Source: a bacterium (GTDB lineage Bacteria > Bdellovibrionota > UBA2428). From it: 50,688 nucleotides of DNA. The notes beneath the pieces are model-generated. The model did not search any database. It was not told the DNA's origin and was given only the letters and a program-made list of their open reading frames with translations. Numbering within the stretch: the stretch's first letter is position 1; each line of letters begins with the position of its first letter. Location of the stretch: assembly GCA_009991595.1 (NCBI GenBank), contig JAACVK010000043.1, positions 1 through 50,688 of the forward strand, read 5' to 3'. The translations under genes and the position numbers were made by a program. Positions 34,211 to 41,582 of this stretch are shown here, piece after piece.

Positions 34211-35434
34211 CTATCGTGCTGTTAAAAAAGTCTTTTTATTAGCTTTTATTATAACATTCTTAAATTCAATCGACTTATAAACGGTATCACCCACCGACAA
34301 GATGTCTAGAGTGAAATTGTAGCTTCCTGGGTCAAGCGGAGTTCTTAAAATCTGCACGTTGGCAGGCAAACTTCTCCAGTGCCTTAAGTCAGCTTGTTCG
34401 GTTAACATCAAAGCTAGAAAAACAGCTTGCCCTAATTCAGAGTTCTTAGTGGCCTTACCCACTCCGATAGCGACAGCCCCCTTAACCGCTGCCCCTGCAA
34501 TCTTAGCAGCTAGAATCTTTGAGACATTATCCTCAAGATACTTAATGGAGGTGTTCTCTATATCCAGGGCTATTTCAAATTTTGGTGATTCGAAACCATC
34601 TATTCGTAAACGGGCAGATTGTTTGGCGTGGGGTCGGCGTCGATACCTTGGTAAAGTGCTATCATCACCCCCTCTGGGCACTTTCTCTGGACTTAGCCCT
34701 GCTTCAAACAAAAAAACTAATTCTCCTTGTCCCTTGCCTAACTTTCTAAGCTCCTCTTTTGGAAAAGTTTTCTTCCATTTCTCGAATCGATCCATAAAAC
34801 GATTCTTTCGAGCCATAGCAAGGAGATCTTGTGCAACTCCAGGAAAGGTTGGTTCCAAATCATAGGCTTTCTTGTAATCAATATAGGCCGAGTCATACTC
34901 TCCCCCGGACTCCCAAAGCATGGCTGACAAATAACGAGCAAAGGCACTCTCTTGATAGTTTCGCTTTCCTTCGGTGATCATTCGATTAAGCAAAAGATTT
35001 ATCTTTCGGGCCTCTACCAATGCTTCATCCTCATCTCCTAGAGCCGAGAAAGCCATGGCAAGATAGACATTGATTAAAACCTTCTCGTAATCTTCGCCTT
35101 TATAGTCTTTTAAATTTGAGCTGGTTAAGAGCGAACCCGCTTCCTCTGTAATGCTTGTGAATTCCTTTACTTGGGTGAGCTTTTCCGCCTCTAAAAAGAC
35201 CTCAATACTCTCTTTATACGATCCAGCAGCAAACAAAGCTGACCCTTGGTCCATTAGCCAAAGAACCCTATTCCCAGTTTTTTGAGCAGATCGCTCTTTA
35301 AAAACTTCAGCGGCCTTCAAATAGTCGCCTTGGACCATGGCACTATGCCCTTCGGAGTTCAGATAACTCCGAGATGAACATGAACTCAAGGCGATCGAAA
35401 AAAAAACGATTGCCCAGAGCTTAATCAGCCTCAC
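34211..35434 (-). CDS. TPR-containing lipoprotein (COG3014-like)
   Basis: 407 aa. MRLIKLWAIVFFSIALSSC is a lipoprotein signal with lipobox LSSC. TPR-like helices follow (GDYLKAAEVFKERSAQ, GSYKESIEVFLEAEK, YDSAYIDYKKAYDLEPTFPG), then a beta-rich C-terminal part (GQGELVFLFEAGLSPEKVP to LDPGSYNFTLDIL). The layout fits COG3014, envelope lipoproteins of unknown role that often neighbour LpoB-like genes, as here. The start lies 10 bp downstream of the LpoB-like stop. A role with a peptidoglycan synthase activator is inferred from the neighbourhood. Confidence 0.78.
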   Translation of the reverse strand: MRLIKLWAIVFFSIALSSCSSRSYLNSEGHSAMVQGDYLKAAEVFKERSAQKTGNRVLWLMDQGSALFAAGSYKESIEVFLEAEKLTQVKEFTSITEEAGSLLTSSNLKDYKGEDYEKVLINVYLAMAFSALGDEDEALVEARKINLLLNRMITEGKRNYQESAFARYLSAMLWESGGEYDSAYIDYKKAYDLEPTFPGVAQDLLAMARKNRFMDRFEKWKKTFPKEELRKLGKGQGELVFLFEAGLSPEKVPRGGDDSTLPRYRRRPHAKQSARLRIDGFESPKFEIALDIENTSIKYLEDNVSKILAAKIAGAAVKGAVAIGVGKATKNSELGQAVFLALMLTEQADLRHWRSLPANVQILRTPLDPGSYNFTLDILSVGDTVYKSIEFKNVIIKANKKTFLTAR

Positions 35435-35444
35435 TATCTAAAAC

Positions 35445-36047
35445 CTAAAAACCAACAGACTTTTTCTTATAACGCTTGCGGATTGGCTTCTCGTCTGACC
35501 ACTCAATCAAATTGGTTTCCAAATTAGTTAAGTTCAAGTTCAATCGGTAGAAGATCAACTTCCGATTACCAACCTCTTGAACGTTGGATATTAAATCCCC
35601 GGTCAAAATGTAGTCGGCCCCAATACCACCACTTCTATTCTTACGAGTGTCTTTTCTAATTCTTCCGGATTCATTCTGATAATCCACTTCTTCATTCAAA
35701 GTGTCTCGATCTTCTTTGTTTGAAAAACGAACCTTACCGGTTTTAATAAGAGCTGTTCGCAAAGAATCTGTCATCATCTTTGTATCAACATGCTCCGAGG
35801 TCTTGTTTCGCACTTTTTCAACCTGAACAATCGGGGGCAATTTTGATTTGGAAAAAACAGGGTGCTCCGCCATAGAGCCAACCATTTCCTCAATCAGAAT
35901 TGCAGCATCACTTTCATTAAACTTATCGTCTAGGTGCCTTACTTCATTGACGTCATCATATTCGCCTTGTGTGAACTGCCTGCTTCCACAAGCGGTTAAG
36001 AGAATTGCAAAGGACCAAACTGTTAAATTAAATGTAAGTTGTCTCAT
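35445..36047 (-). CDS. LpoB-like penicillin-binding protein activator
   Basis: 200 aa. The signal ends in lipobox LTAC (MRQLTFNLTVWSFAILLTAC). The rest follows LpoB: DAAILIEEMVGSM, PIVQVEKVRNKTSEHVDTKMMTDSLRTALIKTGKVRF and the GADYILTGDLISNV strand. In E. coli LpoB reaches from the outer membrane through the murein to stimulate PBP1B. The short Pro-rich linker typical of E. coli LpoB is not seen. It is first in a minus-strand run with a COG3014-like lipoprotein. Confidence 0.82.
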   Translation of the reverse strand: MRQLTFNLTVWSFAILLTACGSRQFTQGEYDDVNEVRHLDDKFNESDAAILIEEMVGSMAEHPVFSKSKLPPIVQVEKVRNKTSEHVDTKMMTDSLRTALIKTGKVRFSNKEDRDTLNEEVDYQNESGRIRKDTRKNRSGGIGADYILTGDLISNVQEVGNRKLIFYRLNLNLTNLETNLIEWSDEKPIRKRYKKKSVGF

Positions 36048-36174
36048 AGGTGAAATATCTTAGCCCATGAAAGGCTAAATAGGCATGCAAGAAGGGGGTA
36101 TTAATGCACAGCACGATTCCCTTTCCCTTGAATAAAGTTTCACCCTCACTCCCAATGCGTTAGAACCGGGCCTT

Positions 36175-37128
36175 GTGGCTAAATTACATTTTGTGACAGG
36201 CAAGGGTGGCGTTGGAAAATCAACCCTTTCTGCTTGCATCGCTCAGCAACTCTCCAGTGAATCAAAAGGGCCTGTTCTGCTTTGCGATATATTGGGACAC
36301 GGTTCAGCTGCACACTACCTAGGTCACAAAAAAGTTGAACTAGAGCCACGGCGTTGTTTCGACATAAAGAATCTTTGGGTTTCTAGAACAGAGCCTCACG
36401 CCGCATTTAAAGAATACATTGGCGTATTGCTTGCGCTAGGAAGCTCTGACAGTGCCCTTCTGAATGCAACTTCACGAATCAGGGGAAGTTTGACCGATCT
36501 TATCGCCGACAATAAAATTGTGAAAGCTTTCGTTAAGGCCTGCCCCGGACTAGAGCCCATCGTAATGCTTGGCAAAGTCTGCTGGGAATCAAGAAACGGA
36601 ATAGCCCCCGAAACGGATCGTCCTTGGGAGCATATTGTTGTTGATTCCCCAGCAAGCGGACACTTTGTTCAACTTTTCCAAAGCACACTTGCTCTCCTTA
36701 AAGTGTTCGACAGAGGACCGATCAAAGCTCAAGCTCAGAAAATAGTCGACCTTGTTAAGGACCGAAATCTTTCAAAGTATTATTTAGTAACTCTTCCTGA
36801 AGAACTACCGCTTCAAGAGGCTCTCGATCTGAACAACCTACTGAACGAACTTGAATTGCCTCAATCTAAAATGATCATTAACAAGTATCCAGACTCTTCA
36901 GCCTTTGAGCTAGAGACTTCCGAAGAGGTCTCTTCTGACTGGATTCAACATTTAAAAACTGAAGAAGAAAAATGGCAACTGCAGGTAGAATTACTTTCTA
37001 ATTTCAAAATTCAACTAGGTAGAGAATATCTAAAGATTGAAACAGTCCCTGGTATCGACGGTAAGGCTTGGATTGATTTGCTACGCACAAACTTTCAGAA
37101 ACTTAATTTAGAAAGGATTGCTACATGA
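36175..37128 (+). CDS. ArsA-like ATPase, first of a pair
   Basis: 317 aa from a GTG at 36175. Deviant Walker A is GKGGVGKST (residues 9-17) as in ArsA/Get3 and MinD. The switch II region is DSPASGHFVQLF. The aspartate of switch I appears as CDILGHGS instead of the usual DPAH. ArsA-like ATPases move anions or hand over tail-anchored proteins; in bacteria such paired forms are of unknown role. The ATG of the second ATPase overlaps its stop by 4 bp (ATGA), so both are made together and may form a heterodimer. Confidence 0.85.
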   Translation: MAKLHFVTGKGGVGKSTLSACIAQQLSSESKGPVLLCDILGHGSAAHYLGHKKVELEPRRCFDIKNLWVSRTEPHAAFKEYIGVLLALGSSDSALLNATSRIRGSLTDLIADNKIVKAFVKACPGLEPIVMLGKVCWESRNGIAPETDRPWEHIVVDSPASGHFVQLFQSTLALLKVFDRGPIKAQAQKIVDLVKDRNLSKYYLVTLPEELPLQEALDLNNLLNELELPQSKMIINKYPDSSAFELETSEEVSSDWIQHLKTEEEKWQLQVELLSNFKIQLGREYLKIETVPGIDGKAWIDLLRTNFQKLNLERIAT

Positions 37129-38201
37129 GCGCAGCAACCCCGATAGAAACCAAGCTAGTCGTTGTGTTGGGGCCTGGCGGCGTGGGGAAAACCACAACAG
37201 CGGCAGCCCTCGCAACTGCAATGGCGAAGCAAGGCTTCAAAACCGTTGTTATGACCGTTGACCCAGCTCGTAGGCTAGCTCAAGCGATGGGATTAAAAGA
37301 CCTTAGCGACGAAGCTCAACTAGTAAAAAAATATCCCAATGGCCAAGTCGACGCACTTTGGCTCTCGGAAAAAGGCGCCTTAGAAGCTCTGGCTACAAAG
37401 CATGCTCCCAACGAAGAAAGTCTTCGTAAAATGCTCAATCATAAGTTTTTCAGAATTATTGAATCCCAACTTGGAGGAATTGAAGAATATCTAGGCATTG
37501 AAAAAGCATTAACTCTAGTCAATCAAAACGAGTATGACTTTTGCATCCTAGACACCCCTCCTTCTCAGCATGCTTTAGACTTTTTTGACAGTCCTCAACA
37601 TTTACTAGAGTTCTTCGATGAAAGTATTTTAAAACACTTCACCCATTCAGAAGAAAAGAAAAAGAACTGGGTCTTTAAAGCATTTTCCATAGGCAAGGAT
37701 AAAATTATAGAGCTTTTTCAAACTCTGCTTGGGAAAAGTTTTTTCAACGACTTAGCCAGCCTACTCGCCCTTTTAAGGCCTCTCTACACAGCACTCAAAG
37801 CGACGGCCGAACAGGCCCAATCTCTTTTAAAATCCGAAAAGTGCTCCTATGTTTTGGTGGGAGTCCTTGAGCCTCACCCTGTAGATGAGATTAATTATCT
37901 AAACGCAATGCTCAACGCTAAACAACTATCCAAACAACGGTATTGGCTCGCCAACAAAACCCTTCCCACATCTCCCCCTCCAAAGAAGGCTCTTTTAACC
38001 AAGCTCGTTGGATCGAAACGTGCCACATTGATCACTCATTTGGCCTCGCAACAAGAAAACCTTCTTAAGAAAATAGCATCAGAAACTAAGCTCCCTGATG
38101 CCTCAGCCCTTCTGCCGTGCTACTCTATCAAGGATTTTAATATTGAGAGACTCGAGATCATGGGAGAAGAGGCCATCAAACAATGGAAAATGAAATTGTA
38201 G
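37125..38201 (+). CDS. ArsA-like ATPase, second of a pair
   Basis: 358 aa. Walker A is GPGGVGKTT at about residues 17-25, switch I is TVDPARRLAQAMGL, and switch II is LDTPPSQHALDFF. These fit ArsA/Get3 better than the first ATPase does, so this one is the more classical catalytic subunit. The middle (about 165-240) holds a helical insertion (FTHSEEKKKNWVFKAFSIG) of the kind that binds hydrophobic partners in Get3; that is an inference. It overlaps the first ATPase gene by 4 bp and gshA by 19 bp, forming a tight operon. Confidence 0.87.
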   Translation: MSAATPIETKLVVVLGPGGVGKTTTAAALATAMAKQGFKTVVMTVDPARRLAQAMGLKDLSDEAQLVKKYPNGQVDALWLSEKGALEALATKHAPNEESLRKMLNHKFFRIIESQLGGIEEYLGIEKALTLVNQNEYDFCILDTPPSQHALDFFDSPQHLLEFFDESILKHFTHSEEKKKNWVFKAFSIGKDKIIELFQTLLGKSFFNDLASLLALLRPLYTALKATAEQAQSLLKSEKCSYVLVGVLEPHPVDEINYLNAMLNAKQLSKQRYWLANKTLPTSPPPKKALLTKLVGSKRATLITHLASQQENLLKKIASETKLPDASALLPCYSIKDFNIERLEIMGEEAIKQWKMKL

Positions 38202-39385
38202 AAGAGCTTTACCAAGCCTTGTTGGAAATCAAACCTGTTTGCGGCTTTCCCGTCTACACCTCCATGGATATTCGTGACGACGGCCAAAGGGCCGCCTCGG
38301 TTGATGTTAACCTGTTTCCTGCAGGTTTTAACAATATTGGCGAAACAGGGAAGAAGCTTGCCGGAAAGAAAATGCGGGACTTTTTTTCCGCAAAACTACT
38401 CAAGTCTTCCCCGTGGAAAATCACGGTCGTTCCCGAAGCACACACAAATAACTTTGGCTACTTAGAGAACCTAGCTGATATTCTTGAGATCCTAGAACTC
38501 GCTGGCGCGGAAACAAAAATACTTTGGCCAGGCCCAGAAATTCCTAGACCTTGGATTATTTCAACTAAATCAGGAAAACCTCTAACCTACCTACCCGCTT
38601 CCGAAGCTCTTGAGAATCCAGACGCCCTTCTCTTGAATCACGATCTTAGCGGAGGACTTCCCAAAGCTATACACAACTACCAAGGACCCATTTTTCCACA
38701 CCCAAAGCTGGGTTGGTATAAAAGAAAAAAATCGAGCCATTTTGAAATCGCCGAAGCTCTCCTAAAAAAAATAGCCGAGCAAATTTCTGATTTCGACCCA
38801 TGGTTTTACAGCATAAAGAGCCGCAGCCTTGGCGACCTTGATATGGATCGCCGAGAAGACATTCAAAAAGTTATTCACGAAGGAAAAGATTTCTTCAAAG
38901 AACTACGAGCCCAACATAAAATGCGTGGAATAAGTAAAGATCCCTACATTTTCATGAAAAATGATGCCGGCACCTACGGGATGGGCGTCATGAGCTTTTT
39001 GAATGAAGCTGATCTTGATCAAGCGGAATCAAAAATTCGTAAAAAAATGCGCATTGGAAAAGAATCCGTCAAAATAAGCCGTGTTATTTTCCAAGAAGGC
39101 TTAGCCAGCAACTACAATTGCCCGAAGCAAAAGGCTGTTGCAGAACCTGTAGTCTACTCGGTTCACGGCAGCCCGGTTGGAGGATTCTACCGGGTCCAGC
39201 GAAGTGAAGGCACAGATTTAGACAGAATCAGCCTCAATCAGCCAGGCTCTACTTTAGAACCTTTGGACTCACCTATGGTCACCGCGAGAAATATCCCCCC
39301 TCTAGAACTCTTAGAGCGCGGGAAGATTTATCACTTTTTAGCAACTGTGCACTCAATTGCTGCCGCACTGGAGGAATGTCCATGA
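38183..39385 (+). CDS. gshA: Glutamate-cysteine ligase, T. ferrooxidans-type
   Basis: 400 aa. It fits the TIGR02049-type glutamate-cysteine ligase, found in Acidithiobacillus and some deltaproteobacterial lineages and not similar to E. coli GshA. Diagnostic stretches are PVYTSMDIRDDGQRAASVDVNLFPAGFNNI at the N-terminus, FMKNDAGTYGMGVMSF in the middle and VYSVHGSPVGGFYRVQ near the C-terminus. It would join glutamate and cysteine as the first step of glutathione synthesis. A gshB is not in the window. It overlaps the ATPase gene upstream and the HAMP protein gene downstream. Confidence 0.87.
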   Translation: MENEIVEELYQALLEIKPVCGFPVYTSMDIRDDGQRAASVDVNLFPAGFNNIGETGKKLAGKKMRDFFSAKLLKSSPWKITVVPEAHTNNFGYLENLADILEILELAGAETKILWPGPEIPRPWIISTKSGKPLTYLPASEALENPDALLLNHDLSGGLPKAIHNYQGPIFPHPKLGWYKRKKSSHFEIAEALLKKIAEQISDFDPWFYSIKSRSLGDLDMDRREDIQKVIHEGKDFFKELRAQHKMRGISKDPYIFMKNDAGTYGMGVMSFLNEADLDQAESKIRKKMRIGKESVKISRVIFQEGLASNYNCPKQKAVAEPVVYSVHGSPVGGFYRVQRSEGTDLDRISLNQPGSTLEPLDSPMVTARNIPPLELLERGKIYHFLATVHSIAAALEECP

Positions 39386-39945
39386 AACCCCTTTATCAGA
39401 GAAGAAAACCTCGCTTAATCGTTGAAAGGGATTTTCAACTCCGCTTCACGCTGAAGATTTGTATTTTGAACGGGCTCTTGTTTGCTGTTTTTGTGGGTAT
39501 TTTTCTTTTCTTCACGGGGATCAATTACGAAATGCTTATAGATGGCGCTCTTCAAATTTTTGCCGGATCGGGCAGTAGCCCTGTTGCCGAACTAGAAAGG
39601 CAACACAACCTGATCGTTAGCCTCGCTGTGGGATCCCTGGTTTTTCTTATGATGGTGTTATTTGTTGCCGGCATGTATCTATCTCAACAGGTTGCAGGAC
39701 CTCTTGTTTCTTTGAAGTCTAGGTTGAGAGAGTTCGCCGACGGAAGGCCCAGGGTTCGCATGCATTTGCGCAAAGGAGATGAGTTTAAGAACCTCGAGGA
39801 CATCTTTAACTTTGCAATGGAGTGTCACGAACAAAGACGAGAAGACTTCAAATCACTCATTGGCGAAATTCAAGAACTCCTCAATGCTGGAGACAATTCA
39901 AAAGTCGCTCGAAAAATTAGCGAACTCAACTCCAAACTATCCTAA
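39382..39945 (+). CDS. Two-helix membrane protein with a HAMP-like segment
   Basis: 187 aa from ATG 39382, 7 nt after GGAGG; the ATG at 39376 is too near that site. Two membrane helices (LNGLLFAVFVGIFLFF and LVFLMMVLFVAGMYLS) bracket a short outside loop. A HAMP-like segment follows (VAGPLVSLKSRLREFADG), then a helical tail. No kinase, methyl-accepting or cyclase domain is attached, so it may be a partner of other receptors. The gene overlaps gshA by 4 bp and ends in a strong terminator. Confidence 0.8.
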   Translation: MKPLYQRRKPRLIVERDFQLRFTLKICILNGLLFAVFVGIFLFFTGINYEMLIDGALQIFAGSGSSPVAELERQHNLIVSLAVGSLVFLMMVLFVAGMYLSQQVAGPLVSLKSRLREFADGRPRVRMHLRKGDEFKNLEDIFNFAMECHEQRREDFKSLIGEIQELLNAGDNSKVARKISELNSKLS

Positions 39946-39962
39946 ACAATGAATTGAACACT

Positions 39963-39999
39963 AAAAAAGGGTTGCCCTCTTAAGAGAGCAACCCTTTTT
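39963..39999. terminator. Bidirectional intrinsic terminator
   Basis: The stem GGGTTGC with its complement GCAACCC (39969-39994) has inner CTC/GAG pairs and a short loop. It is followed by five Ts on the plus strand and six on the minus strand. It ends both the HAMP protein operon and the convergent PhaR-like gene. Confidence 0.92.
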
Positions 40000-40027
40000 G
40001 GGAAATAATTATCGAAGCTTTTCTTCT

Positions 40028-40681
40028 TTATACGTTGCTAGTGCGAGTCTCAGCAGCATCAATCAACTTTTCAATGTTGTTAAGTTGATTGCTAAGATTC
40101 TGAAGTTGAGCTTGAGCCGCGTTAAGCGCCTCTTTGCCTTGGCCAACACCAGAGGTGTTCACTCGCTCGGAAATCGCCTTTTTCAAGTCGTCAGCTGCGC
40201 GCTGAGTAATTTGAAAAGTGCCTCTAAGATTTTCCGCATTTGAAAAAGAACGCTCTAAAGATTCTTTAGCTTTCATCAAAATGTTTGAGCCAGACTCAGC
40301 TGTCTTAGAAAGAAAGCCAGAGAAAGTGCCTCCGCCAAGTTGAATGATGTCCCGTAGAGTATCTACAGGAATTAAAGTTTTTGATCTTTTTTGCTTCTCG
40401 AAAATAATTTGAGTTAAGGTACTGGAAGTAATATCTTTTTTAGTTCTGTTATCAATTACAGTCACTTCCTCGCCCCTTACGATCATGTCAGCGATTTCAT
40501 CCAAAGTTACGTAGCAACTTTGATGAGTGTCGTAGAGCTTCCTGTTTTGGTAACGCTTAATCACCTTTGTGAAGTTTCCAGTGTCCATACCCCCAGCATT
40601 TGATGCTGCACTGCTATTGCTAACGACATTCGTAGTTTGATTGTTAGTTCCTTGCACTTCCATGTTAGTTCCTTCGTTCAT
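40028..40681 (-). CDS. PhaR-like polyhydroxyalkanoate regulator
   Basis: 217 aa from the ATG at 40681, which follows GAGGGGGAAAG; longer starts add a Cys/Arg-rich leader unlike the family. The DNA-binding domain is clear: KVIKRYQNRKLYDTHQSCYVTLDEIADMI and VTVIDNRTKKDITSSTLTQIIFE (about 40-95). The C-terminal half is helical (AAQAQLQNLSNQLNNIEKLIDAA), like phasin-type coiled coils. PhaR represses PHA granule genes and binds PHA; no PHA genes are in the window, so the target is open. It shares a terminator with the HAMP gene. Confidence 0.85.
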   Translation of the reverse strand: MNEGTNMEVQGTNNQTTNVVSNSSAASNAGGMDTGNFTKVIKRYQNRKLYDTHQSCYVTLDEIADMIVRGEEVTVIDNRTKKDITSSTLTQIIFEKQKRSKTLIPVDTLRDIIQLGGGTFSGFLSKTAESGSNILMKAKESLERSFSNAENLRGTFQITQRAADDLKKAISERVNTSGVGQGKEALNAAQAQLQNLSNQLNNIEKLIDAAETRTSNV

Positions 40682-40811
40682 CTTTCCCCCTCGTTTTTTA
40701 AAGCCCCATTCTTCTAAGAGCCTACGTTGAAAGCAGAGCCTAAACATCCTTTCGCAACGCTTCAAGCCTTAGAAGCTATATTTTGGCCTAAAATCTTCTT
40801 TCTAAGCCGGC

Positions 40812-40928
40812 CTATTTGCCCCTATTTTTTTTGACTCGATTCAGCAATTTCGGACCGAGCTCAAACAACACTAGCCCTAAAAACACAGTACCAATAACAA
40901 GCCACTCTGCTTCTGTCGGCCAACGCAT
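40812..40928 (-). CDS. Small single-helix membrane protein (38 aa)
   Basis: 38 codons between the PhaR-like and pilus-associated genes. One hydrophobic segment (WLVIGTVFLGLVLFELG) is flanked by MRWPTEAE and by a basic tail (NRVKKNRGK), which fits a membrane helix with positive-inside topology. No ribosome site is seen, and the rest of the 337-bp gap (40682-41018) holds nothing I recognise. It recalls but does not match TatA. It may be a real small protein or chance. Confidence 0.35.
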   Translation of the reverse strand: MRWPTEAEWLVIGTVFLGLVLFELGPKLLNRVKKNRGK

Positions 40929-41018
40929 GTTACGCAGATAGTCATATTTTTAAGGCGTGTCAACTCTATAGACACCCTAATGACTATACGCGGTTAAGAC
41001 CACATTCTACTAATTTTA

Positions 41019-41468
41019 CTAAGTCGCTGAATTCTCTGAAGAAACAGATGCAATCTTTTCAACTAGCCTCAGCTCAGAAAGGCTTAAACCGGTCTCTCGC
41101 GAGATAGTTTTAAGATCCTGCCTTTGAGCCAAGCGTTGAGCGGCATCTGCATAAACATCCAAATAGTTAGGCCTTTGTTCAATTTGGCGCTCACTGATGG
41201 TCGAAGCCAAACCTTGGTCTAGACGAGTGCTTGAAGCTGCCATAACCGGTTCTTGAGGCACTTCCTCGTCAGAGGAAAGGCTGTTCGGCACCACTTCAGA
41301 ATCGAACGCACCCTGCATCAACTTGAAATTTCCAGCTTCGCGAATATGTAAGTCCATATTGTAAATACGCTCTTCTAGCTTTGAGATCTGAATCTTGTTT
41401 CTGAGAGAAACGTAGAGCCAGTAGCAAAACACGATGTTTAAAGCTAGTTGGACCACCAAAATACTCAT
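41019..41468 (-). CDS. Membrane-anchored coiled-coil protein, DUF2802-like
   Basis: 149 aa. One N-terminal membrane helix (ILVVQLALNIVFCYWLYVSL) is followed by a coiled-coil (NKIQISKLEERIYNMDLHI), a Pro/Glu linker and a C-terminal helix-turn-helix-like end (AQRLAQRQDLKTISRETGLSLSELRLVEKIA). This layout resembles DUF2802 proteins found near flagellar and chemotaxis genes. It follows pilQ on the same strand after 114 bp, so it may be part of the pilus unit. Function is unknown. Confidence 0.72.
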   Translation of the reverse strand: MSILVVQLALNIVFCYWLYVSLRNKIQISKLEERIYNMDLHIREAGNFKLMQGAFDSEVVPNSLSSDEEVPQEPVMAASSTRLDQGLASTISERQIEQRPNYLDVYADAAQRLAQRQDLKTISRETGLSLSELRLVEKIASVSSENSAT

Positions 41469-41582
41469 CTAAAAATAGAATACACGAAGCAAAGCGTTGC
41501 GGCGTGTCTAAAATTTGACCATCTAAAAAAGGACGTCCTCACTTTGGCTAAACGATGCGACAACAAAGCAAGTCCGCAACTC

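Noticed and set aside
40812-40928. TatA assignment for the 38-aa frame
   Set aside because: The helix length is similar, but the amphipathic helix after FGP found in TatA is not present and the protein is too short.
41531-41540. Palindrome AGGACGTCCT upstream of pilQ's 3' neighbour
   Set aside because: A 10-bp perfect palindrome without loop or repeat elsewhere is too short to support an operator.
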